Positions 1-6,137 of a stretch of DNA of 6,174 bases are shown here, in pieces. Position numbers and translations under genes: made by a program. How positions within the stretch are numbered: the first letter of the stretch is position 1; every line of letters starts with the position of its first letter. This DNA is from Flavobacteriaceae bacterium UBA5544 (lineage in GTDB: Bacteria > Bacteroidota > Bacteroidia > Flavobacteriales > Flavobacteriaceae). The notes under the pieces were generated by a model, which saw nothing but the letters and a program-made list of their open reading frames with translations, was not told the origin of the DNA and made no database searches. The stretch is taken from the NCBI GenBank assembly GCA_002426755.1, contig DINI01000036.1:45993-52166 (forward strand), given 5' to 3'.

Positions 1-188
1 GTTAGCATTTCCATTCGACGGTCAAATTCCTCGAGAAGGTCTTCATCGCCATATGCCTTTATTTTATTGCCTCTTGCGACTATTTTTAACTTGGGGAAGT
101 ATTTTTTTAGAAGTTCAATATTAACATTTTGCTCACCGAAAAATTCTTTTGGAGCGATTTCTTCCAGTTCAATTATTAGTTCATTCAA
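1..188 (-). CDS. PhoH-family ATPase, N-terminal part (runs off the window edge)
   Basis: This is a partial gene: about 62 N-terminal codons are present and the rest lies left of the window. The reverse-strand translation begins (M/L)NELIIELEEIAPKEFFG and continues through NIELLKKYFPKLKIVARGNKIKAYGD to a stretch rich in Glu, Asp and Arg. This matches the N-terminal region of PhoH-like proteins, which lies ahead of their P-loop ATPase domain; the Walker motifs would be outside the window. PhoH proteins are cytoplasmic nucleotide-binding proteins linked to RNA metabolism, and their exact role is unsettled. The start is inferred to be TTG at 188. An in-frame TAG lies two codons upstream (192-194 on the plus strand), and the nearby ATG is out of frame and stops after two codons. 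The gene is divergent from the DUF62 gene. The family call rests on recognising the sequence pattern, not on a visible catalytic motif. Confidence 0.8.
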   Translation of the reverse strand, partial: MNELIIELEEIAPKEFFGEQNVNIELLKKYFPKLKIVARGNKIKAYGDEDLLEEFDRRMEML

Positions 189-273
189 AAGCTATGGGAT
201 TTATTAAATTATCAGTTTTGTTTTATTAGTTTTGTGCAATGGTTCAACGGCCATCTTTTTATCGTCATTGTTA

Positions 274-281
274 CAAATCTA
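274..281 (-). promoter_or_regulatory. Possible -7 promoter element for the PhoH-family gene
   Basis: The minus strand reads TAGATTTG here, an exact match to the Bacteroidota -7 consensus TAnnTTTG. It lies about 86 bases upstream of the TTG start at 188. No TTG or TTTG is found at the usual 17-23 base spacing upstream; the nearest TTTG is only 11 bases away. It is therefore a weak candidate. Apart from this, the 208-bp divergent intergenic region (189-396) shows only AT-rich sequence, and I could not identify a convincing promoter for the plus-strand operon. Confidence 0.3.
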
Positions 282-396
282 ACGGAAAAAATCAAACGTC
301 GTTGTCTTCTTTTATTTAAAAATCAAATATTTTTCAACAATAAGAGTTTATAATTTTATCAAGTAACCGACTTAAACAAACTGCATTCATCAATCT

Positions 397-1230
397 ATGG
401 CAATCATTACATTAACGACTGATTTTGGCGAAAAAGACCACTATGCAGGGGCTATTAAAGGTGCTATTTATAGTGAATCGGAAGATTTGAAAATTGTTGA
501 TATCTCACATTCCGTTCAGCCCTTCAATATTCTTGAAGCGGCCTATATCATTCAAAATGCCTATACCAGTTTTCCCAAAGGAACTATCCATGTTATAGGC
601 ATAGATTCTGAACTGAATCCGGAGAACAAACACATCGCTGTAAAGCTGGATGACCATTACTTTATCTGTGCCAATAATGGTATTATGAGCATGATATGTT
701 CAGAGATTGCGGCCGATAAAATTGTAGAAATTAATATCCATGACAAGATTGCCACCAATTTTCCTGTACTGGATGTGTTTGCAAAAGTAGCCTGCCATAT
801 AGCTCGCGGTGGCACTTTGGAAGTTATTGGTAAAGTCATTGACCACATTAAGCCTATCAAAAACATGTTGCCATTTGTGAATGACGAAAAAAATCAAATT
901 ATCGGGAATGTCATTTATATAGATAATTATGGGAATGTCATTACCAATATAAAACAAAAGTTTTTTGAATCTGTGCAGAAGGGACGTGAGTATGAAATTT
1001 CGGCAAGAAACTACAAGTTTACCAAAATCCTGAAAAACTACAGTGATATTGTTAACTTTGACACCCCAATTGAGAACAGAAATGATGAAGGAAGGGGTTT
1101 GGTACTGTTTAATTCGTCCAGTTTTCTTGAGATTGCCATTTATAAAAGTGATAATGCAACCGTTGGTAGCGCTTCTACTTTGATGGGCTTGCAGATGAGA
1201 GATACGGTGACCGTTAATTTTATTAAATAA
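397..1230 (+). CDS. SAM hydroxide adenosyltransferase (DUF62)-family protein with altered catalytic residues
   Basis: The 277-residue protein has the layout of the DUF62 family, related to fluorinase and chlorinase; characterised members hydrolyse S-adenosylmethionine to adenosine and methionine. The N-terminal domain opens with ITLTTDFG (residues 4-11, with the conserved Asp9) and contains IVDISH (33-38) and NNG (93-95). The C-terminal domain carries DNYGNVITNI (176-185), equivalent to the usual D-x-(F/Y)-G-N-x-I-T-N substrate-contact motif, and a conserved end around residues 254-264. Length and domain order are complete. The known Asp-Arg-His triad is only partly present: Asp70 aligns with the Asp, but Asn77 sits where Arg is expected and Pro123 where His is expected. 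Activity as a SAM hydrolase is therefore uncertain. The ATG at 397 puts the beta-strand motif directly at the N-terminus, as usual for the family. It is the first gene of the operon; the next starts 4 bases after its stop. Confidence 0.85.
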   Translation: MAIITLTTDFGEKDHYAGAIKGAIYSESEDLKIVDISHSVQPFNILEAAYIIQNAYTSFPKGTIHVIGIDSELNPENKHIAVKLDDHYFICANNGIMSMICSEIAADKIVEINIHDKIATNFPVLDVFAKVACHIARGGTLEVIGKVIDHIKPIKNMLPFVNDEKNQIIGNVIYIDNYGNVITNIKQKFFESVQKGREYEISARNYKFTKILKNYSDIVNFDTPIENRNDEGRGLVLFNSSSFLEIAIYKSDNATVGSASTLMGLQMRDTVTVNFIK

Positions 1231-1234
1231 AAAG

Positions 1235-1531
1235 ATGTTCGTAAGAATTGTAAAAATGAGTTTTGAGCCTTCAAAAATTAAGGAGTTTCTTTCTAATTTT
1301 GAAGTCAAGAAACACCACATCCGTAATTTTGAAGGTTGTGAGTTTTTGGAATTGTATCGTGATAAGGAACAAACCAATGTATTTTTCACTTATAGCTTTT
1401 GGAACAAAGAATCGGATTTAGAAAATTACAGACATTCTGAATTATTTAAGGGCGTTTGGGCTGAAACCAAAATATTGTTCAATGACAAACCTGAAGCTTG
1501 GAGTGTGGATAAAATACATACACTTAAATAA
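1235..1531 (+). CDS. ABM-fold (antibiotic biosynthesis monooxygenase-like) small protein
   Basis: The 98-residue protein has the length and pattern of a dimeric ferredoxin-like alpha+beta barrel of the ABM superfamily (quinol monooxygenase YgiN-like). It opens with a strand MFVRIVKMSF (1-10), then a helix (12-25) and the pattern HIRNFEGCEFLEL (28-40). The strand FFTYSFW (50-56) is followed by LENYRHSELF (62-71) and VWAETKILF (74-82). The spaced S-x-W, YR-x-S-x-LF and W-x-x-T residues are typical of the family. Members include cofactor-free oxygenases, haem-degrading enzymes and proteins of unknown role, and the substrate cannot be read from this sequence. It is probably cytoplasmic. Its TAA stop is followed immediately by the gldF ATG, so expression is likely coupled to gldF. 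The ATG at 1235 is preferred over Met8 because it completes the first beta strand. Confidence 0.75.
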   Translation: MFVRIVKMSFEPSKIKEFLSNFEVKKHHIRNFEGCEFLELYRDKEQTNVFFTYSFWNKESDLENYRHSELFKGVWAETKILFNDKPEAWSVDKIHTLK

Positions 1532-2254
1532 ATGCTAGCAATACTTAAAAAAGAAATCAATTCCTTCTTTGCGTCACCAATTGGTTATTTGGTGATTGCG
1601 GTATTTTTGTTGCTCAACGGTTTGTTTCTTTGGATGTTTAAAGGTGATTTTAATGTGCTCGATAGTGGTTTTGCTGACTTATCGACGTTTTTTCTTTTAT
1701 CACCTTGGATTCTCATTTTCTTGATTCCAGCGGTAACAATGCGAAGCTTTTCAGATGAAAAAAAACAAGGCACGTTAGAATTGTTGCTGACCAAACCTAT
1801 TTCAACTTTGCAGATTGTTTTAGGAAAATATTTTGGAGCTTTCATACTTATCATTATTGCATTAATTCCAACACTTCTTTATGTCTTTACCATTTCAAAA
1901 TTGGGAGCTATTGAAGGTAATTTGGATGTTGGCAGTATCTTGGGTTCTTATTTCGGCCTTTTGTTTTTAGTGGCCGCTTACACTTCCATTGGCATTTTCT
2001 CCTCTACCCTGTCGGAGAATCAAATTGTGGCATTTATTATTGCTGTGTTTATCTGCTTCTTCTTTTACTTCGGGTTTGAGGGACTTTCCAATTACAAGAT
2101 TTTTGGTGATGCCTTATATTTGGAAAAGCTGGGTATGGAATCCCATTTCAAAAGTATGAGCCGAGGCGTTATAGACACTCGTGACCTTTTATATTTTATT
2201 AGTATAAGTATATTCTTTATTGTATTAACAAAACTAAACATCCAAAAAACATAA
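1532..2254 (+). CDS. gldF: Gliding-motility ABC transporter permease GldF
   Basis: This is the permease of the GldA-GldF-GldG ABC transporter, located in the inner membrane. GldF is required for gliding in Flavobacterium johnsoniae, although some gliding Bacteroidota lack the complex and the transported substrate is unknown. The 240-residue protein has about six membrane segments (near 17-37, 52-69, 98-120, 137-157, 165-183 and 217-235). The cytoplasmic loop after the second segment carries MRSFSDEKKQGTLELLLTKP (70-89), the signature of ABC-2 type permeases of the NosY/GldF class, in which the R-x-F-x-x-E-x-x-x-G-T-x-E-L-L-L residues contact the ATPase. The N-terminus MLAILKKEINSFFASPIGYL is typical of GldF. 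The start abuts the preceding stop with no gap. The next gene, unusually, is not gldG but a separate small membrane protein. Confidence 0.92.
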   Translation: MLAILKKEINSFFASPIGYLVIAVFLLLNGLFLWMFKGDFNVLDSGFADLSTFFLLSPWILIFLIPAVTMRSFSDEKKQGTLELLLTKPISTLQIVLGKYFGAFILIIIALIPTLLYVFTISKLGAIEGNLDVGSILGSYFGLLFLVAAYTSIGIFSSTLSENQIVAFIIAVFICFFFYFGFEGLSNYKIFGDALYLEKLGMESHFKSMSRGVIDTRDLLYFISISIFFIVLTKLNIQKT

Positions 2255-2255
2255 A

Positions 2256-2780
2256 ATGATTCCTTCTGTAACACTTGTTGTTTTTTTACTCATTGTCTTT
2301 GTACTTATGTTTCTGTTCGTGAACACGATTGATAAACGAAAATGGCTCACTTTTATCATTAGTGTCATCGCAACTCCGTTTATCTACTTCTACGGATTTT
2401 ATCCAATGGTAAACATTTTCAGTAGCTACCATCACGAAAAGTATTTTGATTCCAGTAGTTGGAAAGGAAGTCCTTCCCTTCGTTATGAAATGAGCGATGA
2501 TTTGGTGGCTTCCAAAGAATTGATTGGACGCTCAAAAGATGATGTCAGAATGTTGTTGGGAACTTATGAATGGTTGAGTTGGAACGATTCCATACATGAT
2601 AAAGACCCAAATTATTGGAATTATGGGTTGGGCATTGAGCCAGGTGCCATGAATGATCAAAAAGATAATATGTTGGTGGTTTTTAAGAACGATAAAGTGG
2701 TTGAAGTGGAATTATACCAAGCGCCAATAATAGAAAAGGAACCAACAGGAAGCGAAGAAGCTACGAATGCTGAAGAATAA
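2256..2780 (+). CDS. Two-helix membrane protein with BamE/SmpA-like tail, between gldF and gldG
   Basis: I do not recognise a named gene. The 174-residue protein has two membrane segments near residues 4-23 and 30-50, joined by a short basic loop (DKRKW, 26-30). A soluble tail follows. In the tail, LIGRSKDDVRMLLGTYEW (89-106), WNYGLG (121-126) and MLVVFKNDKVVEVEL (139-153) resemble the helix-helix-strand pattern of the BamE/SmpA/OmlA fold, which has L-x-G-x-s-x-x-x-V-x-x-x-L-G, then W-x-Y, then a strand carrying F-x-x-x-x-V. The last 15 residues are acidic and low in complexity (EKEPTGSEEATNAEE). There is no lipobox, so it is not the BamE lipoprotein itself. It begins 1 base after the gldF stop and overlaps the gldG start by 14 bases, so it is coexpressed with both. 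A role in the Gld transporter is only inferred from position; similar proteins probably occur elsewhere in Flavobacteriaceae without this context. Confidence 0.7.
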   Translation: MIPSVTLVVFLLIVFVLMFLFVNTIDKRKWLTFIISVIATPFIYFYGFYPMVNIFSSYHHEKYFDSSSWKGSPSLRYEMSDDLVASKELIGRSKDDVRMLLGTYEWLSWNDSIHDKDPNYWNYGLGIEPGAMNDQKDNMLVVFKNDKVVEVELYQAPIIEKEPTGSEEATNAEE

Positions 2781-4437
2781 ATCACATATCAAAAAGATTG
2801 TACTCTTATTGCTCCTTCTCATCCTTGTGAATGTTGTGGGCAGCCGTTTCTATAAACGTTTTGATTTAACACAAGACCACCGTTATACCCTATCCCAATC
2901 AGCTTTGAATACGGTTAAGGATGTAGAGTCACCCATTATTGTGGATGTGTTTCTCGATGGTGATTTTCCTTCTGAATACCGTCGCTTGCAAACGGAAACC
3001 CGCCAACTTCTCGAAGAGTTTTCGTTGTACAATTCAGAGGTAAAATTCAACTTCATCAATCCGTTGGAAGATGAAAAGACCAAGGATGCCAACATCCAAC
3101 AATTGGTCAATCGCGGACTGGAACCTTTACAGCTATCTACAAAGGAAAGTGGTAAATCATCCCAAGCATTGATTTTTCCCTGGGCTTTGGCAAGTTATCA
3201 AGACCAAACGGTAAAAATTTCTTTAATAAAAAACACCATTGGAGCTACAGCTGACGAAACGGTAACCAACTCCATCCAGAATTTAGAATATGCGTTTGCA
3301 GAAGGTTTCAAGAAACTGGTCACACCAAAAAGTAAAAAAATAGCCATCCTTAAAGGTAATGGCGAATTGGGCGATGGTTATATCTATGATTTTGTTACGA
3401 GTATTCGGGAACAATATTTTATGGCCCCTTTTACGTTGGACAGTGTGATTAACAATCCACAAGGGACTTTAAAGGGGATTGAGGATTACGACTTATTGAT
3501 TGTAGCAAAACCTACGGAGGCATTTACTGAAGAAGAAAAATATGTATTGGACCAATATGTTATGAACGGTGGCAAAAGTCTTTGGTTGACAGAATCCATC
3601 GTCATGGACAAGGATAGCCTTTATAATGATGCAGGTCAAGCGGTTGCTATTATGAGAGATTTAAATCTCAATGATTTCTTCTTCAAATATGGCGTGCGTA
3701 TCAATCCCTTGATGGTTAATGACCTGTACTCTGCCCCAATTTGGTTGGCTATGGGCGAAGGAAGTCAGGCGCAATTCCAACCGTTGCAATGGCCGTATTC
3801 CCCTTTGGCTGGTGCAAACCCAGATCATCCCATAACTAGCAATCTCAACCTTGTGAAGTTTGATTTCGCAAGCCAAATTGATACGCTTAAGAATTCCGTT
3901 AAAAAAATCATTTTATTGCGCAGTTCTGACCTTACCAAGCTCGATGGTGTTCCAAAAGAAGTCAGCCTCGAGATGGTTACGCAAGATCCTAAACCCGAAA
4001 CCTATACCAAAGGACCTCAAACATTGGCCGTGCTGTTGGAGGGCGAATTTACCTCTGTTTATAACAACCGTATCAAACCATTTAAACTTTCAGAAGAAAA
4101 AAACACAAGTGTCCCTACCAAAATGATTGTAATTGCGGATGGTGATGTCATTAAAAACGATATGGTGAAAGGCAAACCGCAAGAGTTGGGATTTGACCGA
4201 TGGACAGGTCGCAAATTTGGAAATAAAGAATTCTTGGAAAATGCCGTCAATTATCTATTGGATGATGGTGGACTTATAAACATTCGCAGCAAGGAAGTGG
4301 TCATTCCATTCTTGGATGCACAGAAAGTAGCTGATGAAAAGACCAAATGGCAATTCATCAACATTGCACTACCATTGGTGTTTTTGGCGCTTTTTGGCAT
4401 CCTCTTTAACTATCTCCGAAAGAAGCGATATGCCTAA
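2767..4437 (+). CDS. gldG: Gliding-motility ABC transporter auxiliary protein GldG
   Basis: GldG is the large auxiliary subunit of the GldA-GldF-GldG transporter, anchored in the inner membrane with most of its mass probably on the periplasmic side. The 556-residue protein has a membrane anchor near 9-25, followed by the GldG hallmark FYKRFDLTQDHRYTLS (28-43). A large soluble region of the ABC_transp_aux (IFT52/GldG-like) family follows, including KIAILKGNGELGDG (191-204), YDLLIVAKPTEAFT (241-254), GGKSLWLTES (268-277) and MIVIADGD (453-460). NKEFLENAVNYLLDD (486-500) leads to a C-terminal membrane helix (about 530-549) and a basic tail RKKRYA. Length and architecture are complete. The ATG at 2767 lies inside the end of the preceding gene, suggesting translational coupling, and it gives the expected short basic N-terminus. 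The stop codon forms the first bases of the inverted repeat that follows. The partner ATPase gene gldA is not in the window. Confidence 0.93.
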   Translation: MLKNKSHIKKIVLLLLLLILVNVVGSRFYKRFDLTQDHRYTLSQSALNTVKDVESPIIVDVFLDGDFPSEYRRLQTETRQLLEEFSLYNSEVKFNFINPLEDEKTKDANIQQLVNRGLEPLQLSTKESGKSSQALIFPWALASYQDQTVKISLIKNTIGATADETVTNSIQNLEYAFAEGFKKLVTPKSKKIAILKGNGELGDGYIYDFVTSIREQYFMAPFTLDSVINNPQGTLKGIEDYDLLIVAKPTEAFTEEEKYVLDQYVMNGGKSLWLTESIVMDKDSLYNDAGQAVAIMRDLNLNDFFFKYGVRINPLMVNDLYSAPIWLAMGEGSQAQFQPLQWPYSPLAGANPDHPITSNLNLVKFDFASQIDTLKNSVKKIILLRSSDLTKLDGVPKEVSLEMVTQDPKPETYTKGPQTLAVLLEGEFTSVYNNRIKPFKLSEEKNTSVPTKMIVIADGDVIKNDMVKGKPQELGFDRWTGRKFGNKEFLENAVNYLLDDGGLINIRSKEVVIPFLDAQKVADEKTKWQFINIALPLVFLALFGILFNYLRKKRYA

Positions 4438-4477
4438 CAGTTGTTAATAAGTTTTGTTTTATTAAACAAGCTGTTTA
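4435..4477. repeat. Long imperfect inverted repeat in the gldG-dnaN gap
   Basis: All 16 bases of the left arm (4435-4450, TAACAGTTGTTAATAA) can pair with the right arm (4459-4477) if three single-base bulges are allowed on the right. The loop is GTTTTGTT. Only three of the pairs are G-C, and no T-tract follows, so it is a poor intrinsic terminator by the usual rules. An alternative compact stem pairs TTGTTT (4454-4459) with AAACAA (4464-4469). The repeat starts at the gldG stop codon and ends 3 bases before the -7 element of the proposed dnaN promoter. It could be a weak terminator or RNA 3' end for gldG, an operator for dnaN, or a chance AT-rich structure. Confidence 0.5.
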
Positions 4478-4488
4478 GGATATATTTG
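4454..4488 (+). promoter_or_regulatory. Likely dnaN promoter (Bacteroidota type)
   Basis: TATATTTG at 4481-4488 matches the Bacteroidota -7 consensus TAnnTTTG exactly. A TTG at 4454-4456 can serve as the -33 element, with a 24-base spacer that is one base longer than the usual 17-23. Transcription would start near 4494, giving a leader of about 30 bases before the dnaN ATG at 4526. The -33 element lies within the inverted repeat at 4435-4477. The -7 element is convincing; the -33 assignment is tentative. Confidence 0.6.
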
Positions 4489-4525
4489 TAATACCATTAA
4501 AACAGACAAAATTAAACGCATATAG

Positions 4526-5644
4526 ATGAAATTTATCGTATCGAGTACCTATTTATTAAAGCAATTGCAAGTTCTTGGAGGTGTCATCAACAACTCAAAC
4601 ACCTTACCAATTTTAGATAATTTCTTATTTGAATTAAAAGATTCAAAACTTACGGTTTCTGCAAGTGATTTGGAAACCACCATGTCTTCTGTTGTAGATG
4701 TAGAAAGTGATACAGATGGAAGCATCGCGTTGCCAGCACGTTTGTTGTTGGATACCTTAAAAACGTTTCCTGAACAACCATTGACCTTTGTGGTTGAGGA
4801 CAACAACACCGTTGAAATCAGTTCCAATCATGGTAAGTATGCTTTGGCTTATGCCAATGGAAGTGAATTCCCTAAAGCGGTGGCACTGGAAGACCCAAGT
4901 ACAACAACCATTTCTGGTGATGTCTTGGCAACTGCCATCAGTAAAACTATTTTTGCGGCAGGGAATGACGATTTACGACCAGTGATGAGTGGTGTATTTT
5001 TTCAGTTTTCTACTGAAGGTTTGACGTTTGTGGCAACAGATGCCCACAAATTGGTAAAATATACCCGTGAGGACATCAAAGCATCTCAAGTAGCGGAATT
5101 CATCATGCCAAAAAAACCTTTGAACTTATTGAAAGGGATCTTGGCAGCAAGTGACGAAGCAGTGACCATTGAATACAACGATAGCAATGCGAAGTTCACG
5201 TTTGAGAACTCTGTGTTGGTATGCCGCTTGATTGATGGAAAATATCCGAACTATGAAGCGGTGATTCCAAAAGAGAATCCGAATAAATTGACCATTGACA
5301 GAACACAGTTCTTAAACTCTGTGCGTCGTGTGAGCATTTTCTCAAATAAAACAACGCACCAAATACGTTTGAAGATTGCGGGTGCTGAATTGAATATCTC
5401 TGCGGAAGACATTGACTACTCCAACAAAGCAGAAGAGCGTCTGACTTGTGATTATCAAGGTGATGATATGCAGATAGGCTTCAACTCGCGTTTCTTGACG
5501 GAGATGTTGAACAACTTGAGTTCTGATGATGTGCAGTTGGAAATGAGCTTGCCTAACAGAGCAGGTATCTTAACACCAACTGATGGCTTGGATGAAGGTG
5601 AACGAGTGACGATGTTGGTTATGCCTGTCATGCTGAACAATTAA
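4526..5644 (+). CDS. dnaN: DNA polymerase III beta subunit (sliding clamp)
   Basis: DnaN forms a dimeric ring around DNA that tethers the replicative polymerase and recruits repair and mismatch-repair proteins through a hydrophobic pocket. The 372-residue protein matches the normal family length and its three repeated clamp domains (about 1-120, 121-250 and 251-372). Visible family motifs are LPILDNF (28-34), SDLE (47-50), RPVMSGV (151-157), TDAHKL (171-176), LIDGKYPNYEAVIP (235-248), FNSRFLTEML (319-328) and the C-terminal MLVMPVML (363-370). These include the residues that shape the client-binding pocket at the domain 2-3 interface and the C-terminus. TDAHKL has Lys where the E. coli protein has Arg, a conservative change. 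It has its own promoter signal and is followed by a strong terminator, so it is probably transcribed mainly on its own rather than with the gldFG operon. dnaN is not beside dnaA here. Confidence 0.97.
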   Translation: MKFIVSSTYLLKQLQVLGGVINNSNTLPILDNFLFELKDSKLTVSASDLETTMSSVVDVESDTDGSIALPARLLLDTLKTFPEQPLTFVVEDNNTVEISSNHGKYALAYANGSEFPKAVALEDPSTTTISGDVLATAISKTIFAAGNDDLRPVMSGVFFQFSTEGLTFVATDAHKLVKYTREDIKASQVAEFIMPKKPLNLLKGILAASDEAVTIEYNDSNAKFTFENSVLVCRLIDGKYPNYEAVIPKENPNKLTIDRTQFLNSVRRVSIFSNKTTHQIRLKIAGAELNISAEDIDYSNKAEERLTCDYQGDDMQIGFNSRFLTEMLNNLSSDDVQLEMSLPNRAGILTPTDGLDEGERVTMLVMPVMLNN

Positions 5645-5686
5645 CTATTGGTGAATGGCAATCAAGAATTGCACTATTAAATAAAT

Positions 5687-5718
5687 AAAAACGCCTACTT
5701 CTTCAAGTAGGCGTTTTT
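5687..5718. terminator. Bidirectional intrinsic terminator between dnaN and the DUF4870 gene
   Basis: A perfect 14-base inverted repeat (AAAAACGCCTACTT at 5687-5700 and AAGTAGGCGTTTTT at 5705-5718) surrounds a CTTC loop. The stem has a G/C-rich core and flanking A and T runs, so each strand reads as a hairpin followed by a U-tract. It lies 42 bases after the dnaN stop and 26 bases beyond the end of the convergent minus-strand gene, which suits a shared terminator for both transcripts. Confidence 0.93.
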
Positions 5719-5744
5719 CCTTTATCCATTTAAAACTAAGATCA

Positions 5745-6083
5745 CTAACTAATAAAACTAAAAGATAAAGGATAGGTTGGTGTTTCTCCATTGCTGGCTT
5801 TAATGGCGTTAATCACTGGGAAAATAATGGCTGATATTCCGAGTACGATAAATCCTAAAAGGCCCAATCCGAATAATAGGATCAACGGGATGCAGATGAT
5901 GAAATATACGATAAGGCTCAATTGAAAATTGATGATGTTCTTGCCGTGTGCATCCATTTGATGTACATTATCTTTTTGTGTCGCCCAAATGATCAGTGGC
6001 ACTATTAAGCTTCCAAAGCCTGTAACCAAAGTTACCAATTGGCTTAAATGTGTAATAACGATTAATTGTCTGTCTTCTCTCAT
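5745..6083 (-). CDS. DUF4870 (Tic20-like) small membrane protein
   Basis: The 112-residue protein has the pattern of DUF4870 family members: THLSQL (11-16), a first membrane segment ending in VPLIIW (28-33), then a hydrophilic loop with MDAHGKNIINFQLS (43-56), and two further closely spaced membrane segments (about 55-74 and 75-96). A short tail NGETPTYPLS (98-107) follows. The H-G-K-x-x-x-N-F-Q motif leading into the second segment is the most diagnostic part. The family has no established biochemical role; it is a small integral membrane protein found widely in bacteria. It is convergent to dnaN and shares its terminator. The ATG at 6083 places MREDRQ directly before the first motif, as expected. 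No clear promoter was found in the 91 bases upstream, although a short inverted repeat lies there. Confidence 0.85.
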   Translation of the reverse strand: MREDRQLIVITHLSQLVTLVTGFGSLIVPLIIWATQKDNVHQMDAHGKNIINFQLSLIVYFIICIPLILLFGLGLLGFIVLGISAIIFPVINAIKASNGETPTYPLSFSFIS

Positions 6084-6122
6084 GGCTAATGTGATTTAAT
6101 TGATTGATGTACTTATATGACG

Positions 6123-6137
6123 TTCTAAAAATTAGAA
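6123..6137. repeat. Short inverted repeat upstream of the DUF4870 gene
   Basis: TTCTAA and TTAGAA are separated by AAA, forming a 6-3-6 inverted repeat 40-54 bases upstream of the DUF4870 start. On the minus strand the repeat contains TAATTTTT, one mismatch from the TAnnTTTG promoter element. It could be an operator or promoter part, or chance in AT-rich sequence. Otherwise nothing is recognisable in 6084-6174. Confidence 0.3.

Noticed and set aside
227..234. TAGTTTTG, matching TAnnTTTG on the plus strand, as a promoter for the DUF62 operon
   Set aside because: No TTG lies at the right spacing upstream, and it would give an unusually long leader of about 155 bases; too weak to annotate.
318..334. 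AT-only inverted repeat (AAAAAT/ATTTTT) in the divergent intergenic region
   Set aside because: Six A-T pairs in very AT-rich sequence are expected by chance, with no adjacent promoter element that would give it meaning.
700..1389. A 229-codon open frame on the minus strand across the DUF62 and ABM genes
   Set aside because: It lies wholly antisense to two genes with clear family motifs, and its translation shows no recognisable domain; it is a shadow frame.
5658..5672. Small inverted repeat GCAAT/ATTGC just after dnaN
   Set aside because: A five-base stem with no T-tract; the strong terminator at 5687-5718 explains the end of the transcript.
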